NCBI RefSeq assembly: GCF_001423695.1
Contig: NZ_LMOZ01000001.1
Span: 1,498,443 to 1,562,442 of the forward strand
Length of the DNA stretch: 64,000 nucleotides
Direction: 5' to 3'
Source: Leifsonia sp. Leaf336
GTDB lineage: Bacteria; Actinomycetota; Actinomycetes; Actinomycetales; Microbacteriaceae
In this document: one piece after another, positions 48,371 through 56,787 of the stretch
Position numbering within the stretch: position 1 is the first letter of the stretch
Layout: each line of letters starts with the position of its first letter
Program-made: the position numbers and the translations under genes
Notes under the pieces: model-generated
What the model was told of the DNA's origin: nothing
Databases searched by the model: none
Seen by the model: only the letters and a program-made list of their open reading frames with translations

Positions 48371-48700
48371 ATGCCCGCCACGCTGAGCCCGGCGCTCTTC
48401 GACGAGGTCGAAGAGGCGCTGAAGAACGTCATGGACCCGGAGCTCGGGATCAATGTCGTCGACCTGGGTCTCATCTACGACCTGGCCTGGGATGAGGAGA
48501 ACAACGCCCTCATCATCTCGATGACGCTCACGAGCGCCGGCTGCCCGCTCACCGACGTGCTCGAGGAGCAGACCGCCGAGAGCCTCGACGGCATCGTCGA
48601 AGCCTTCCGCATCAACTGGGTGTGGATGCCGCCGTGGGGTCCCGAGCGGATCACCGACGACGGCCGCGACATGATGCGCGCCCTCGGCTTCGCTATCTAG
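48371..48700 (+). CDS. SufT/DUF59 metal-sulfur cluster assembly factor
   Basis: A 109-aa MIP18/DUF59 protein. The family motif DPELGINVVDLGLIYD starts at residue 22 and the conserved Cys58 lies in LTSAGCPLTDVL. SufT proteins help maturation or delivery of Fe-S clusters under high demand. Last gene of the operon; the cysteine desulfurase (sufS) and sufU that usually lie between sufC and sufT in other actinobacteria are absent here. A large nested hairpin follows the stop. Confidence 0.93.
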   Translation: MPATLSPALFDEVEEALKNVMDPELGINVVDLGLIYDLAWDEENNALIISMTLTSAGCPLTDVLEEQTAESLDGIVEAFRINWVWMPPWGPERITDDGRDMMRALGFAI

Positions 48701-48712
48701 CGACCCATCGAA

Positions 48713-48762
48713 TGGTCCCGACACGCCGCCTCCGGCACCGGAGCGACGGCGTGTCGGGACCA
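48713..48762 (+). terminator. Long nested hairpin terminating the suf operon
   Basis: A perfect 16-bp outer stem (TGGTCCCGACACGCCG and its complement) encloses a second inverted repeat (CTCCGG-CA-CCGGAG). It starts 12 nt after the sufT stop and is followed by ACTCGTTTG. Likely a factor-independent terminator; the inner stem is unusual. Confidence 0.82.
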
Positions 48763-48798
48763 CTCGTTTGCCATTCACGAACGTAAAGGAACACCACT

Positions 48799-50397
48799 GT
48801 GCTCGCCGTGCACGATCTCGAACTCCGCGTCGGAGCGCGCCTGCTGATGGAGGACGTCAGCTTCCGCGTGGCCGACGGCGACAAGATCGGGCTCGTCGGC
48901 CGCAACGGGGCGGGCAAGACGACGCTCACCAAGGTGCTCGCCGGCGACCTCCTGCCGACGGCCGGCAAGGTCGATCGCTCGGGAGAGCTGGGCTACCTGC
49001 CGCAGGACCCGCGGTCGGGCAACCTCGACGACCTGGCGCGCACGCGCATCCTGGACGCCCGCGGCCTCGGCACGATCGTCCTCGGCATGCAGCAGGCCAC
49101 GCACGACATGGCCAGCGACGACGCCGCCGTCTCCGCCGCCGCGATGAAGACGTACGGCCGGCTGGAGGAGCGGTTCCACCTGCTCGGCGGGTACGCCGCC
49201 GAGGCGGAGGCCGCATCCATCGCCTCCAACCTGAACCTCCCCGACCGCATCCTCGACCAGCCGCTGAAGACGCTGTCGGGCGGGCAGCGTCGTCGCATCG
49301 AGCTGGCGCGCATCCTCTTCTCGGACGCACGCACGATGATCCTCGACGAGCCGACGAACCACCTCGACGCCGACTCGGTCGTCTGGCTGCGCGACTTCCT
49401 CAAGAGCTACTCCGGCGGGTTCATCGTGATCTCGCACGACGTGGAGCTCGTGGGCGAGACGGTCAACCGGGTCTTCTACCTCGACGCGAACCGCCAGATG
49501 ATCGACATCTACAACATGGGCTGGAAGAACTACCAGCGCCAGCGAGCGGCCGACGAGGAGCGCCGCAAGAAGGAGCGCGCTAACGCCGAGAAGAAGGCAT
49601 CCGCCCTCCAGCTGCAGGCCGCGAAGTTCGGCGCCAAGGCGACCAAGGCGGCGGCGGCCCACCAGATGGTGGCGCGCGCCGAGAAGCTGCTCGCCGGTCT
49701 CGACGAGGTGCGTCAGGCCGACCGCGTCGCCAAGCTGCGCTTCCCGACGCCGGCCGCGTGCGGCAAGACCCCGCTTCAGGCGTCCGACCTGTCGAAGAGC
49801 TACGGGTCGCTGGAGATCTTCACGGCCGTCGACCTCGCGATCGATCGCGGTTCGAAGGTCGTGGTGCTCGGACTCAACGGCGCGGGCAAGACGACGCTGT
49901 TGCGGATGCTGGCAGGGGTCGACAAGCCCGACACCGGGGAGGTCGAGCCGGGCCACGGCCTCCGGATCGGCTACTACGCGCAGGAGCACGAGACGATCGA
50001 TGTCGAGCGCTCCGTGCTGCAGAACATGGTGTCGTCGTCGCCGAACCTCACCGAGACAGAGGCCCGCAAGGTGCTGGGTTCGTTCCTGTTCACGGGCGAC
50101 GACGCGCACAAGCCGGCCGGGGTGCTCTCGGGCGGCGAGAAGACCCGGCTGGCGTTGGCGATGATCGTCGTCTCCGGTGCGAACGTGCTGCTGCTCGACG
50201 AGCCGACCAACAACCTCGACCCGGCGAGCCGCGACGAGATCCTGGACGCGCTGGCGCACTATGAGGGCGCCGTCGTGCTGGTGAGCCACGACGAGGGCGC
50301 TGTGGAGGCGCTGAACCCCGAGCGCGTCCTCATCCTCCCCGACGGCGTCGAGGACCACTGGAACAGGGACTATCTCGAGCTGATCTCGCTGGCCTGA
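48799..50397 (+). CDS. ABC-F family ATP-binding protein
   Basis: A 532-aa cytosolic protein with two ABC ATPase domains and no membrane part. Domain 1: Walker A GRNGAGKTT (residues 34-42), signature LSGGQRRRIELA near 160. Domain 2: Walker A GLNGAGKTTLLRM near 356, signature LSGGEKTRLALAMI near 443. The inter-domain linker (about 245-290) is charged, rich in Lys/Ala/Glu. ABC-F proteins bind the ribosomal E site; subtype (EttA/Uup-like housekeeping versus antibiotic-protection) cannot be settled by eye. GTG start 98 nt after sufT. Confidence 0.93.
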   Translation: MLAVHDLELRVGARLLMEDVSFRVADGDKIGLVGRNGAGKTTLTKVLAGDLLPTAGKVDRSGELGYLPQDPRSGNLDDLARTRILDARGLGTIVLGMQQATHDMASDDAAVSAAAMKTYGRLEERFHLLGGYAAEAEAASIASNLNLPDRILDQPLKTLSGGQRRRIELARILFSDARTMILDEPTNHLDADSVVWLRDFLKSYSGGFIVISHDVELVGETVNRVFYLDANRQMIDIYNMGWKNYQRQRAADEERRKKERANAEKKASALQLQAAKFGAKATKAAAAHQMVARAEKLLAGLDEVRQADRVAKLRFPTPAACGKTPLQASDLSKSYGSLEIFTAVDLAIDRGSKVVVLGLNGAGKTTLLRMLAGVDKPDTGEVEPGHGLRIGYYAQEHETIDVERSVLQNMVSSSPNLTETEARKVLGSFLFTGDDAHKPAGVLSGGEKTRLALAMIVVSGANVLLLDEPTNNLDPASRDEILDALAHYEGAVVLVSHDEGAVEALNPERVLILPDGVEDHWNRDYLELISLA

Positions 50398-50421
50398 CGG
50401 CCGAGCCGAGCTCAGCGGCCG
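50398..50421. terminator. Possible bidirectional hairpin between ABC-F gene and SURF1 gene
   Basis: CGGCCG at 50398-50403 and 50416-50421 flanks a small GAGC/GCTC inner repeat at the junction of the two convergent genes. It partly overlaps the SURF1 stop codon. Weak by itself. Confidence 0.35.
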
Positions 50422-51338
50422 GCGTCGAGGAGCTCGTCCTCCACGTCGGCGTCGCTGCGCTTCGCAGCCCGTCGGCGCTCACGTTCCGCGGCGCGCGCCT
50501 TCTCGGCGGGATCGTGCTCGTTGCGCTTGCGGTATTCGGTGCGCAGCGCGTAGCCGAGGCCGAAGAACCCGATGAGCGCGAAGATGATCCACTGGATCAT
50601 GTACGACCAGTGCAGCCCTTCGTCTTGCGTGGGCGGGTCGGTGACGGTCGGCGTCGGCGCGCTGGCCGGGTTCGGCTTCTGCGAGTCGAGCAGCCCGTAC
50701 GCGCCGGTGTAGACGTCGGCGTCGGCGAGCTTCTGCTTCACGACCGACAGCTGGATGGTGCCCACCTGCATCCCGACGCCCGTGCGGCCCTGGATGGCGG
50801 GCTCGCTGGCCTTCAGCCGCGCGACGACCGTGACCGTGCCGGACGGCGCGGCCGGGACGTGGTCGGGCGCGTCGGTGTTGTTGCCGGTCGGCACCCAGCC
50901 GCGGTCGACGATGAAGAGCGAGCCGTCGGCGGTGCGCAACGGAGTGAGCACCTCGAAGCCGGGGCTCCCGTTGAAGGGGCGGTTGCGCGCCAGCAGTTCC
51001 TTACCCTTCTCGTAGGTGCCGGTCACCGTGACGCGGGTCCACTCCTGCGTGGGCGAATACGCCCCGAGCGACGGCAGCTCATCGGTGAGCGGAACGGGGT
51101 GCGAGTAGAAATTCTGCGAGATGAGGGCGTTGGCGGCCGCGGCCTCCTTGCTGCGGGCGAGCTGCCAGTTGGAGAGGAAGCCGCAGGCGATGGCGAAGAC
51201 GATGGCGAACGCGAGGTAGCCCAGCCAGCGCCGCGAGAACGCGAAGCCCCAGCCGCCGGCGGATTTCGGGCCGCCCTCCGCGTCTGGCTGCTCCGGGAGG
51301 TCGGCGCCGTGCTGCTGCGGACGCTCGGTGGCGGTCAC
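50412..51338 (-). CDS. SURF1 family cytochrome oxidase assembly protein
   Basis: A 308-aa SURF1 homolog with the classical two-helix topology: TM1 near residues 39-56 (WLGYLAFAIVFAIACGFL), a large extracytoplasmic domain, and TM2 near 243-262 (MIQWIIFALIGFFGLGYAL). The family blocks NWQLARSKEA, ARNRPFNGSPGFEVLTPL and VDRGWVPTG are present. SURF1 assists heme A insertion into cytochrome aa3. The GTG start overlaps the stop of a 77-aa Cys/His protein gene by 4 nt. A charged C-terminal tail is cytoplasmic. Confidence 0.92.
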   Translation of the reverse strand: MTATERPQQHGADLPEQPDAEGGPKSAGGWGFAFSRRWLGYLAFAIVFAIACGFLSNWQLARSKEAAAANALISQNFYSHPVPLTDELPSLGAYSPTQEWTRVTVTGTYEKGKELLARNRPFNGSPGFEVLTPLRTADGSLFIVDRGWVPTGNNTDAPDHVPAAPSGTVTVVARLKASEPAIQGRTGVGMQVGTIQLSVVKQKLADADVYTGAYGLLDSQKPNPASAPTPTVTDPPTQDEGLHWSYMIQWIIFALIGFFGLGYALRTEYRKRNEHDPAEKARAAERERRRAAKRSDADVEDELLDAGR

Positions 51339-51568
51339 GCGCTGGTCCTCTCGCCGTGATCGTCCGCCACGGCGACGACCGCCACAGGGAACTCGCGCGC
51401 GGCCAGGAACTCGCGGAGGAAGTCCACATGCTCGTCGCACGCCAGCCACACCTTGACGCGATCGGCCGAGTGGATACGCGGATTGCGCCACTCGATGCGC
51501 CAGGACGCGGTGTCGCGGCAGCCGGCGCGCGAGCACGTGAGCGGGGCCGGTTCGCCCAGTCCGATCAC
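51335..51568 (-). CDS. 77-aa Cys/His protein coupled to SURF1
   Basis: A small soluble protein with a likely metal site: Cys12-x4-Cys17 (TCSRAGC) and Cys44-x2-His47 (ACDEH). Database entries for similar proteins are often labelled 'acetone carboxylase', which I think is a misnomer; no real function is known to me. GTG start with AGGAGGAC directly upstream. It overlaps DUF3099 upstream and SURF1 downstream by 4 nt each, so production is coupled to SURF1 and a role in cytochrome oxidase or metal handling is a reasonable inference. Confidence 0.8.
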   Translation of the reverse strand: MIGLGEPAPLTCSRAGCRDTASWRIEWRNPRIHSADRVKVWLACDEHVDFLREFLAAREFPVAVVAVADDHGERTSA

Positions 51569-51870
51569 TCGTCCTCCTGTCGGTCGCCGTGCTCTCCCGG
51601 CGGAGGAGGCGCCATCGGAAGGATATTGCCCGGACGCTGTGCTTCTCCTTGACGCGGGTCTGCTCCGACGTTGGCGATGACGACCGCGAAGTACGGCAGG
51701 AAGATCGCGCCGACCAGCGGGATGGCGGCCCACGGCCAGGCGATGAAGAGCGCGGAGATGACGCAGACGATGCGAACCCCCATGGCGACGGAGTATTTGA
51801 TCATCCGGCGCTTGCGCTCTTCGTCCGGCGAGAGCGGAAGATTCGTGATGGACGGGCGTGGCTGCTTCAT
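51565..51870 (-). CDS. DUF3099 membrane protein
   Basis: A 101-aa protein with a polar N-terminus (PSITNLPLSPDEERKRRMIKYSV), two close membrane helices (VRIVCVISALFIAW and AAIPLVGAIFLPYFAVVIANV) and a proline-rich tail. This is the actinobacterial DUF3099 pattern. First gene of the three-gene operon leading to SURF1. Its -10 candidate TACGCT ends 13 nt upstream of the ATG, so its leader would be very short. Function unknown. Confidence 0.85.
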   Translation of the reverse strand: MKQPRPSITNLPLSPDEERKRRMIKYSVAMGVRIVCVISALFIAWPWAAIPLVGAIFLPYFAVVIANVGADPRQGEAQRPGNILPMAPPPPGEHGDRQEDE

Positions 51871-51946
51871 GTGCGTTGTCTCAAGCGTACGTCCATAAAC
51901 TGGTACCCGGCCCGCACGGGGTCGAATCGTCGAAAGGACCGCCTCC

Positions 51947-52657
51947 ATGACCACGCCACGCACCGTTCTCGTCACCGGAGGCAACCGAGGCATCGGCTAC
52001 GCCATCGCCGAGGAGTTCGTGGCGCAGGGGCATCGCGTGGCCGTCACGGCCCGCTCCGGCGAGGGGCCGGCCGGCGCCCTCACCGTGCGCGCGGATGTCA
52101 CCGACGCGGCGTCGGTCGACGCGGCGTTCAGCCAGGTGGAGGCCGAGCTGGGCCCGGTCGAGGTCGTCGTCGCGAACGCGGGCATCACCAAGGACACCCT
52201 GCTCATGCGCATGAGCGACGAGGAGTTCGACACGGTCGTCGAGACGAACCTCGGCGGGGCGTTCCGGGTCGTCAAGCGCGCCTCCAAGGGCATGCTGAAG
52301 GCCCGCTGGGGCCGCATCGTGCTCATCTCGAGCGTGGTCGGCCTCTACGGTTCGGCCGGTCAGGTGAACTACGCGGCCAGCAAGGCCGGCCTCGTCGGAA
52401 TGGCGCGCTCGATCACCCGCGAGCTCGGCGCCCGTGGCATCACCGCCAACGTGGTCGCCCCCGGGTTCATCGAGACCGACATGACCGCCGCGCTCCCCGA
52501 AGCACAGCAGGCCGAGTACAAGAAGAACATCCCCGCCGGCCGCTTCGCGTCGCCGAACGAGGTGGCTCGTGTCGTCACCTGGGTGGCGGGCGACGACGCC
52601 GGCTACGTGTCGGGCGCGGTGATCCCGGTCGACGGCGGTCTCGGGATGGGTCACTAG
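51947..52657 (+). CDS. fabG: 3-oxoacyl-ACP reductase FabG-type SDR
   Basis: A 236-aa classical short-chain dehydrogenase. The cofactor motif is TGGNRGIGYAIA (residues 10-21), NAG is at VVANAGITKD, and the catalytic triad is Ser129, Tyr142, Lys146 (YAASK) with the usual spacing. The C-terminal SGAVIPVDGG block is present. It closely resembles FabG1 of mycobacterial fatty-acid synthesis, but no other fab gene is nearby, so the substrate is inferred. GAAAGGAC lies before the ATG. Confidence 0.9.
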   Translation: MTTPRTVLVTGGNRGIGYAIAEEFVAQGHRVAVTARSGEGPAGALTVRADVTDAASVDAAFSQVEAELGPVEVVVANAGITKDTLLMRMSDEEFDTVVETNLGGAFRVVKRASKGMLKARWGRIVLISSVVGLYGSAGQVNYAASKAGLVGMARSITRELGARGITANVVAPGFIETDMTAALPEAQQAEYKKNIPAGRFASPNEVARVVTWVAGDDAGYVSGAVIPVDGGLGMGH

Positions 52658-52671
52658 GGCCACTCGGGCGT

Positions 52672-53355
52672 TCAGCCGCGGAGGCCGAGCAGGGGGAGGA
52701 CCTGCGCCAGGTCCTGCCGGTCGATCACCAGGTCGGCCTCGGCGCGCACGCGCGGCTTCGCGTTGAACGCCACCGCCAGTCCGGCCTCCGCCATCATGCG
52801 GAGGTCGTTCGCGCCGTCGCCGATCGCGACCGTCTGCCGCAGGTGCACGCCGCACTCCGCCGCCCAGAACAGCAGCGCTTGCGCCTTCGCGGCGGCGTCG
52901 ACCACGGGGCCGTCGACCTCGCCGGTCAGCACGCCATCGCTCACGGAGAGCCGGTTGGCGCGCCAGTGATCGAGTCCGAGCCGCTCGGCGAGCGGGTCGA
53001 GCAGTTCGTGGAAGCCTCCCGAAACCACTCCGACCTCGCCGCCGGCGGCCTGCACGCCCGCGATCAGCTCGGGGACGCCGTCGGTGACCCGGATGCGCTC
53101 GCCGACGCGCTCGAAGACGTCGACCGGCAGACCGGCGAGGGTGCCCACGCGCTCGCGGAGGCTCTCCTCGAAGTCCAGTTCGCCCCGCATGGCGCGCTCG
53201 GTGATGTCGGCGACCTCGGTCCGGCTGCCGGCCTCCTCGGCCAGCAGCTCGATGACCTCGTCATGGATGAGGGTGGAGTCCGCGTCGAGGACGACGAGGA
53301 ACCGGGCGGCCCGCTCGGAGGGGCGGGAGCCGTCGTGGGGATAGCCGGTGCTCAT
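52672..53355 (-). CDS. serB: Phosphoserine phosphatase
   Basis: A 227-aa HAD-superfamily phosphatase carrying out the last step of serine synthesis. Motif I is Asp24-Ala-Asp26-Ser-Thr (LDADSTLI); motif II VVSGGF, and motif [14 protein letters not shown] with the metal-binding Asp are intact. This is the short form without the N-terminal ACT domains of mycobacterial SerB2. Its ATG overlaps the glgC stop by 4 nt, an odd functional pairing. Confidence 0.93.
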   Translation of the reverse strand: MSTGYPHDGSRPSERAARFLVVLDADSTLIHDEVIELLAEEAGSRTEVADITERAMRGELDFEESLRERVGTLAGLPVDVFERVGERIRVTDGVPELIAGVQAAGGEVGVVSGGFHELLDPLAERLGLDHWRANRLSVSDGVLTGEVDGPVVDAAAKAQALLFWAAECGVHLRQTVAIGDGANDLRMMAEAGLAVAFNAKPRVRAEADLVIDRQDLAQVLPLLGLRG

Positions 53356-54596
53356 GGGACGACGTGCACACCCTTGCCGACGACCGTGATGCCGGACTCG
53401 GTGACGGTGAACCCGCGTGCGCGGTCGCGGTCGGGATCGACGCCGATACGGGCGCCCTCCGCCACGACGACGTCCTTGTCGAGGATCGCCCGGCCGACGA
53501 ACGCGTTCGGCTCGATGACGGCGCGTTCGAACACGACGGAGTCCACCACCTTGGCACCCGAGTCGACGATGGCCCACGGTCCGAGCACGCTGCGCTCCAG
53601 GTGGGCGCCCGAGATCACGGAGCCGAGCGAGACGATCGAGTCGATGGTGGTGCCGAGCGCTCCGCGGCCGTCGCGCACGATCTTCGCCGGGGGCGAGTTG
53701 AGCACCTGGCTGAAGATCGGCCACTCGCGGTTGTAGAGGTTGAAGATCGGGAGGGTCGAGATGAGGTCCTGGTGGGCCTCGAAGAACGAGTCGATCGTCC
53801 CCACGTCGCGCCAGTAGTAGCGGTCGCGATCTGTCGACCCTGGCACGTCGTTGTTGTTGAAGTCGTAGACGCCGGCCTCCCCGCGCGACACGAAGTCGGG
53901 GATGATGTCGCCGCCCATGTCGTGGTTGGAGTCGGGCCGGTCGCCGTCGCGCACCACTGCGTCGATGAGGGCGTCGGCGTCGAAGACGTAGTTGCCCATC
54001 GAGGCGAGCACCTCGTCGGGGGAGTCGGGCAGCCCCACCGGGTCTGTGGGCTTCTCGCGGAACGCGGCGATCCGCGACGTGTCCTCAGCGTCGACCTCGA
54101 TCACCCCGAACTGGTCGGCGAGCGAGATGGGCTGGCGAATCGCGGCGACGGTCGCCGCGGCGCCCGAGTCGATGTGCGCCTGCAGCATCTGGCCGAAGTC
54201 CATGCGGTAGACGTGGTCGGCGCCGACGACGACGACGATGTCGGGGCGTTCGTCGCGCAGCAGGTTGAGGCTCTGCAGGATGGCGTCGGCCGACCCGCTG
54301 AACCAGCGCTTGCCGAGCCGCTGCTGCGCGGGCACCGACGCGATGTAGGAGTTCAGCATCCCGTCGAGGCGCCAGGTCTGCGACACGTGGCGGTCGAGGC
54401 TGTGCGACTTGTACTGGGTGAGCACGACGATCTGGCGCAGCTGTGAGTTGATCAGGTTCGACAGCGCGAAGTCGATGAGGCGGTACTGCCCGCCGAACGG
54501 CACAGCCGGCTTGGCGCGGTCTGCGGTCAACGGCATCAGCCGCTTGCCCTCTCCACCTGCGAGGACGATGCCGAAGATCTTCTTGCCTGCTGCCAT
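53352..54596 (-). CDS. glgC: Glucose-1-phosphate adenylyltransferase
   Basis: A 414-aa ADP-glucose pyrophosphorylase, the committed step of glycogen synthesis. The nucleotide motif is [26 protein letters not shown]-like (residues 11 onward), followed by [19 protein letters not shown], and a C-terminal left-handed beta-helix ([14 protein letters not shown]). I prefer the ATG at 54596 (MAAGKK) since a TACTGT hexamer lies 7 nt upstream; a GTG at 54605 is also in frame. It is divergent from glgA and overlaps serB by 4 nt. Confidence 0.96.
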   Translation of the reverse strand: MAAGKKIFGIVLAGGEGKRLMPLTADRAKPAVPFGGQYRLIDFALSNLINSQLRQIVVLTQYKSHSLDRHVSQTWRLDGMLNSYIASVPAQQRLGKRWFSGSADAILQSLNLLRDERPDIVVVVGADHVYRMDFGQMLQAHIDSGAAATVAAIRQPISLADQFGVIEVDAEDTSRIAAFREKPTDPVGLPDSPDEVLASMGNYVFDADALIDAVVRDGDRPDSNHDMGGDIIPDFVSRGEAGVYDFNNNDVPGSTDRDRYYWRDVGTIDSFFEAHQDLISTLPIFNLYNREWPIFSQVLNSPPAKIVRDGRGALGTTIDSIVSLGSVISGAHLERSVLGPWAIVDSGAKVVDSVVFERAVIEPNAFVGRAILDKDVVVAEGARIGVDPDRDRARGFTVTESGITVVGKGVHVVP

Positions 54597-54603
54597 AGGC
54601 ACC

Positions 54604-54609
54604 ACAGTA
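54604..54609 (-). promoter_or_regulatory. -10 element of glgC (leaderless)
   Basis: TACTGT on the minus strand, 7 nt before ATG 54596. The gap has no Shine-Dalgarno. It lies 21 nt from the divergent glgA -10. Confidence 0.5.
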
Positions 54610-54630
54610 GAGGCAACCGGGGGGCTGTAC

Positions 54631-54636
54631 TAGCGT
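54631..54636 (+). promoter_or_regulatory. -10 element of glgA (leaderless)
   Basis: TAGCGT ends 7 nt before the glgA ATG. The whole glgC-glgA spacer is 47 nt, so both promoters share it. Confidence 0.5.
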
Positions 54637-54643
54637 TCTCGAC

Positions 54644-55831
54644 ATGCGCGTTGATCTTCTGACCAAGGAGTACCCGCCGGACATCTACGGCGGTGCCGGG
54701 GTGCACGTGACCGAACTGGTCCGTGCCCTCAGAACGGATACTGAAGTGCGCGTACGCTGCTTCGGCGAGCCTCGCGATGAGCCGGACACCTTCGCGTACA
54801 GGGTGCCGGCAGAGCTCGCCGCGGCGAACGGGTCGATCACCACCCTGGGCGTGGACCTCCAGATGGCGCAGGACTGCGGCGGCGCCGACGTCGTGCACTC
54901 GCACACCTGGTACGCCAACGCGGGAGGCCATCTCGCGAAGCTCCTGCACGGAGTCCCGCACGTGGTCACCGCGCACAGCCTCGAGCCGCTGCGGCCGTGG
55001 AAGGCCGAGCAGCTCGGGGGCGGCTACCGCGTCTCCAGCTGGATCGAGAAGACCGCGTTCGAGGCGGCGGACACGGTGATCGCCGTTTCCGATGGAATGC
55101 GCCGCGACATCCTCGCCTCGTATCCGTCCCTCGACCCGCAGAAGGTCACCGTGGTCTATAACGGCATCGACCTGGAGCGATGGACGCCGTTGCACGACGG
55201 CGACAAGGCGCGCGCGCTCGGCATCGACCCCGGCCGCCCCTCGGTCATCTTCGTCGGCCGCATCACCCGCCAGAAGGGCCTGCCGTACCTGCTGCGGGCC
55301 GCGCGGCTGCTGCCGCCAGAGGTGCAGGTGATCCTCTGCGCCGGCGCTCCGGACACGCCCGAGATCCTCGCCGAGGTGACCGCGCTGGTCGACGGACTGA
55401 AGACGGAACGCGACGGCGTCGTGTGGATCGACCGCCTGCTGCCGAACGACGAGCTGCGGGCCGCACTGACGGCCTCCACCGTCTTCGTGTGCCCGTCGAT
55501 CTACGAACCGCTCGGGATCGTGAACCTGGAGGCGATGGCGTGTGGTCTCCCGGTCGTCGGGACGGCCACCGGGGGCATCCCCGAGGTCATCGTCGACGGC
55601 GTGACCGGGCGCCTGGTCCCGATCGAGCAGCTGCAGGACGGCACCGGCACCCCCATCGATCCGGACGCGTTCGTCCGCGATCTGGCGGCGGCGCTCACGG
55701 AGGTCGTGAGCGATCCCGAGCGCGCGGCGCGCATGGGCGCGGCCGGTCGCGATCGGGCGGAGAGCGAGTTCAGCTGGACGGCGATCGCCGAGCAGACCCG
55801 CGCCATCTACCGGTCGTTGACGTCCTCCTGA
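54644..55831 (+). CDS. glgA: Glycogen synthase, actinobacterial GlgA/GlgM type (GT4)
   Basis: A 395-aa GT4 glycosyltransferase using ADP-glucose. The N-terminal domain has LLTKEYPPDIYGGAGVHVTEL with the glycine loop; the C-terminal domain has IFVGRITRQKGL and the EPLGIVNLEAMACGLPVV block near residue 288, which binds the nucleotide sugar. This Corynebacterium/Mycobacterium-type enzyme (TIGR02149-like) may make glycogen or maltose-1-phosphate (GlgM); sequence alone does not decide. Divergent from glgC. Confidence 0.93.
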   Translation: MRVDLLTKEYPPDIYGGAGVHVTELVRALRTDTEVRVRCFGEPRDEPDTFAYRVPAELAAANGSITTLGVDLQMAQDCGGADVVHSHTWYANAGGHLAKLLHGVPHVVTAHSLEPLRPWKAEQLGGGYRVSSWIEKTAFEAADTVIAVSDGMRRDILASYPSLDPQKVTVVYNGIDLERWTPLHDGDKARALGIDPGRPSVIFVGRITRQKGLPYLLRAARLLPPEVQVILCAGAPDTPEILAEVTALVDGLKTERDGVVWIDRLLPNDELRAALTASTVFVCPSIYEPLGIVNLEAMACGLPVVGTATGGIPEVIVDGVTGRLVPIEQLQDGTGTPIDPDAFVRDLAAALTEVVSDPERAARMGAAGRDRAESEFSWTAIAEQTRAIYRSLTSS

Positions 55832-55837
55832 CGCCGG

Positions 55838-55843
55838 TAGGCT
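55838..55843 (+). promoter_or_regulatory. -10 element of the ABC ATPase gene (leaderless)
   Basis: TAGGCT ends 7 nt before the ATG at 55851, right after the glgA stop. Confidence 0.5.
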
Positions 55844-55850
55844 AGACGGC

Positions 55851-56651
55851 ATGGCAGGCAGTGTTCTCCGACTCCACGACGTGTCCGTTGTCCGGGACGG
55901 CAATGCCGTCCTCCAAGACGTCGACTGGACGGTGGAGCCGGACGAACGCTGGGTGATCCTCGGCCCCAACGGCGCGGGCAAGACCACGATGCTGCAGATC
56001 GCGGCGGCCGCCCTCCACCCGTCGTCAGGTGAGGCCGTGGTGCTCGGCGAGACCGTCGGCCACAGCGACCTGGCCGAATTGCGCCCGCTGCTCGGGTTCG
56101 CCTCCACGGCGCTCGCCCGTCGCATCCCGCGCACCGAGCGCGTGCTCGACGTCGTGATGACCGCGGCGTACGCCGTGACCGGCCGCTGGAACGAGCTCTA
56201 CGAGGAGATCGACGAGCGACGTGCCCGCCGTGTGCTCGCGGAGTGGCACCTCGAGCACCTGTCCGAGCGCACCTTCGGCAGCCTGAGCGACGGCGAGCAG
56301 AAGCGCGTGCAGATCGCCCGCTCGGTCATGACCGACCCGGAGATCCTGCTGCTCGACGAGCCTGCCGCCAGCCTCGACCTCGGCGGCCGCGAAGAGCTCG
56401 TACAGCTGCTCGGCGGCTACGCGAGCGATCCGAAGTCCCCGGCGATCGTGATGGTCACCCACCACGTCGAGGAGATCCCGGTCGGCTTCAACCGCGCGCT
56501 GCTGCTCAAGGACGGCCGTATCACTGCTCAGGGCCCGATCGAGGAGGTCTTGACCAGCGGGGCCCTCAGCGAGACGTTCGGAATCGACGTCGAACTCACC
56601 GAGACCGCAGGCCGGTTCACCGCCCGGGCGCGTCAGGCGTCAGCGGACTGA
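55851..56651 (+). CDS. ABC transporter ATP-binding protein
   Basis: A 266-aa single ABC ATPase domain. Walker A G38-PNGAGKTT, signature [14 protein letters not shown] (Asp in place of the second Gly), Walker [13 protein letters not shown] and switch His ([11 protein letters not shown]) are present. No permease gene is adjacent, so its partner is elsewhere or it is a ModF/YbbL-like stand-alone ATPase. The [17 protein letters not shown] form is reminiscent of iron- or molybdate-type ATPases, but I would not assign a substrate. Confidence 0.9.
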   Translation: MAGSVLRLHDVSVVRDGNAVLQDVDWTVEPDERWVILGPNGAGKTTMLQIAAAALHPSSGEAVVLGETVGHSDLAELRPLLGFASTALARRIPRTERVLDVVMTAAYAVTGRWNELYEEIDERRARRVLAEWHLEHLSERTFGSLSDGEQKRVQIARSVMTDPEILLLDEPAASLDLGGREELVQLLGGYASDPKSPAIVMVTHHVEEIPVGFNRALLLKDGRITAQGPIEEVLTSGALSETFGIDVELTETAGRFTARARQASAD

Positions 56652-56660
56652 CACATCTGC

Positions 56661-56666
56661 TAAACT
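56661..56666 (+). promoter_or_regulatory. Candidate rpmE2 -10
   Basis: TAAACT about 120 nt before rpmE2, just after the ABC ATPase stop. Transcription would start near 56673, at the base of the structured leader. Confidence 0.55.
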
Positions 56667-56674
56667 TGCTAGCT

Positions 56675-56715
56675 GGTTCTCCTTCATCGTGTCCGCTCCG
56701 CGGCAGGTGAGAACC
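56675..56715 (+). promoter_or_regulatory. Structured 5' leader of rpmE2 (possible L31 autoregulatory element)
   Basis: GGTTCTC (56675-56681) pairs with GAGAACC (56709-56715) to close a 27-nt apical region. A second hairpin (CGCGC-TTTC-GCGCG, 56733-56746) follows before the start codon. Ribosomal-protein leaders upstream of L31 genes have been described in actinobacteria; whether this matches that motif needs a covariance search. Confidence 0.45.
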
Positions 56716-56787
56716 GAAAAGCTTCCCGTCGACGCGCTTTCGCGCGCAGACACGACCGACCGAACACTACGCAACAAGGAAGTCCTC

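Noticed and set aside
49000-50397. The ABC-F protein as an antibiotic-resistance determinant.
   Set aside because: ABC-F housekeeping members look alike at this level; there is no resistance-gene context, so only the family is called.
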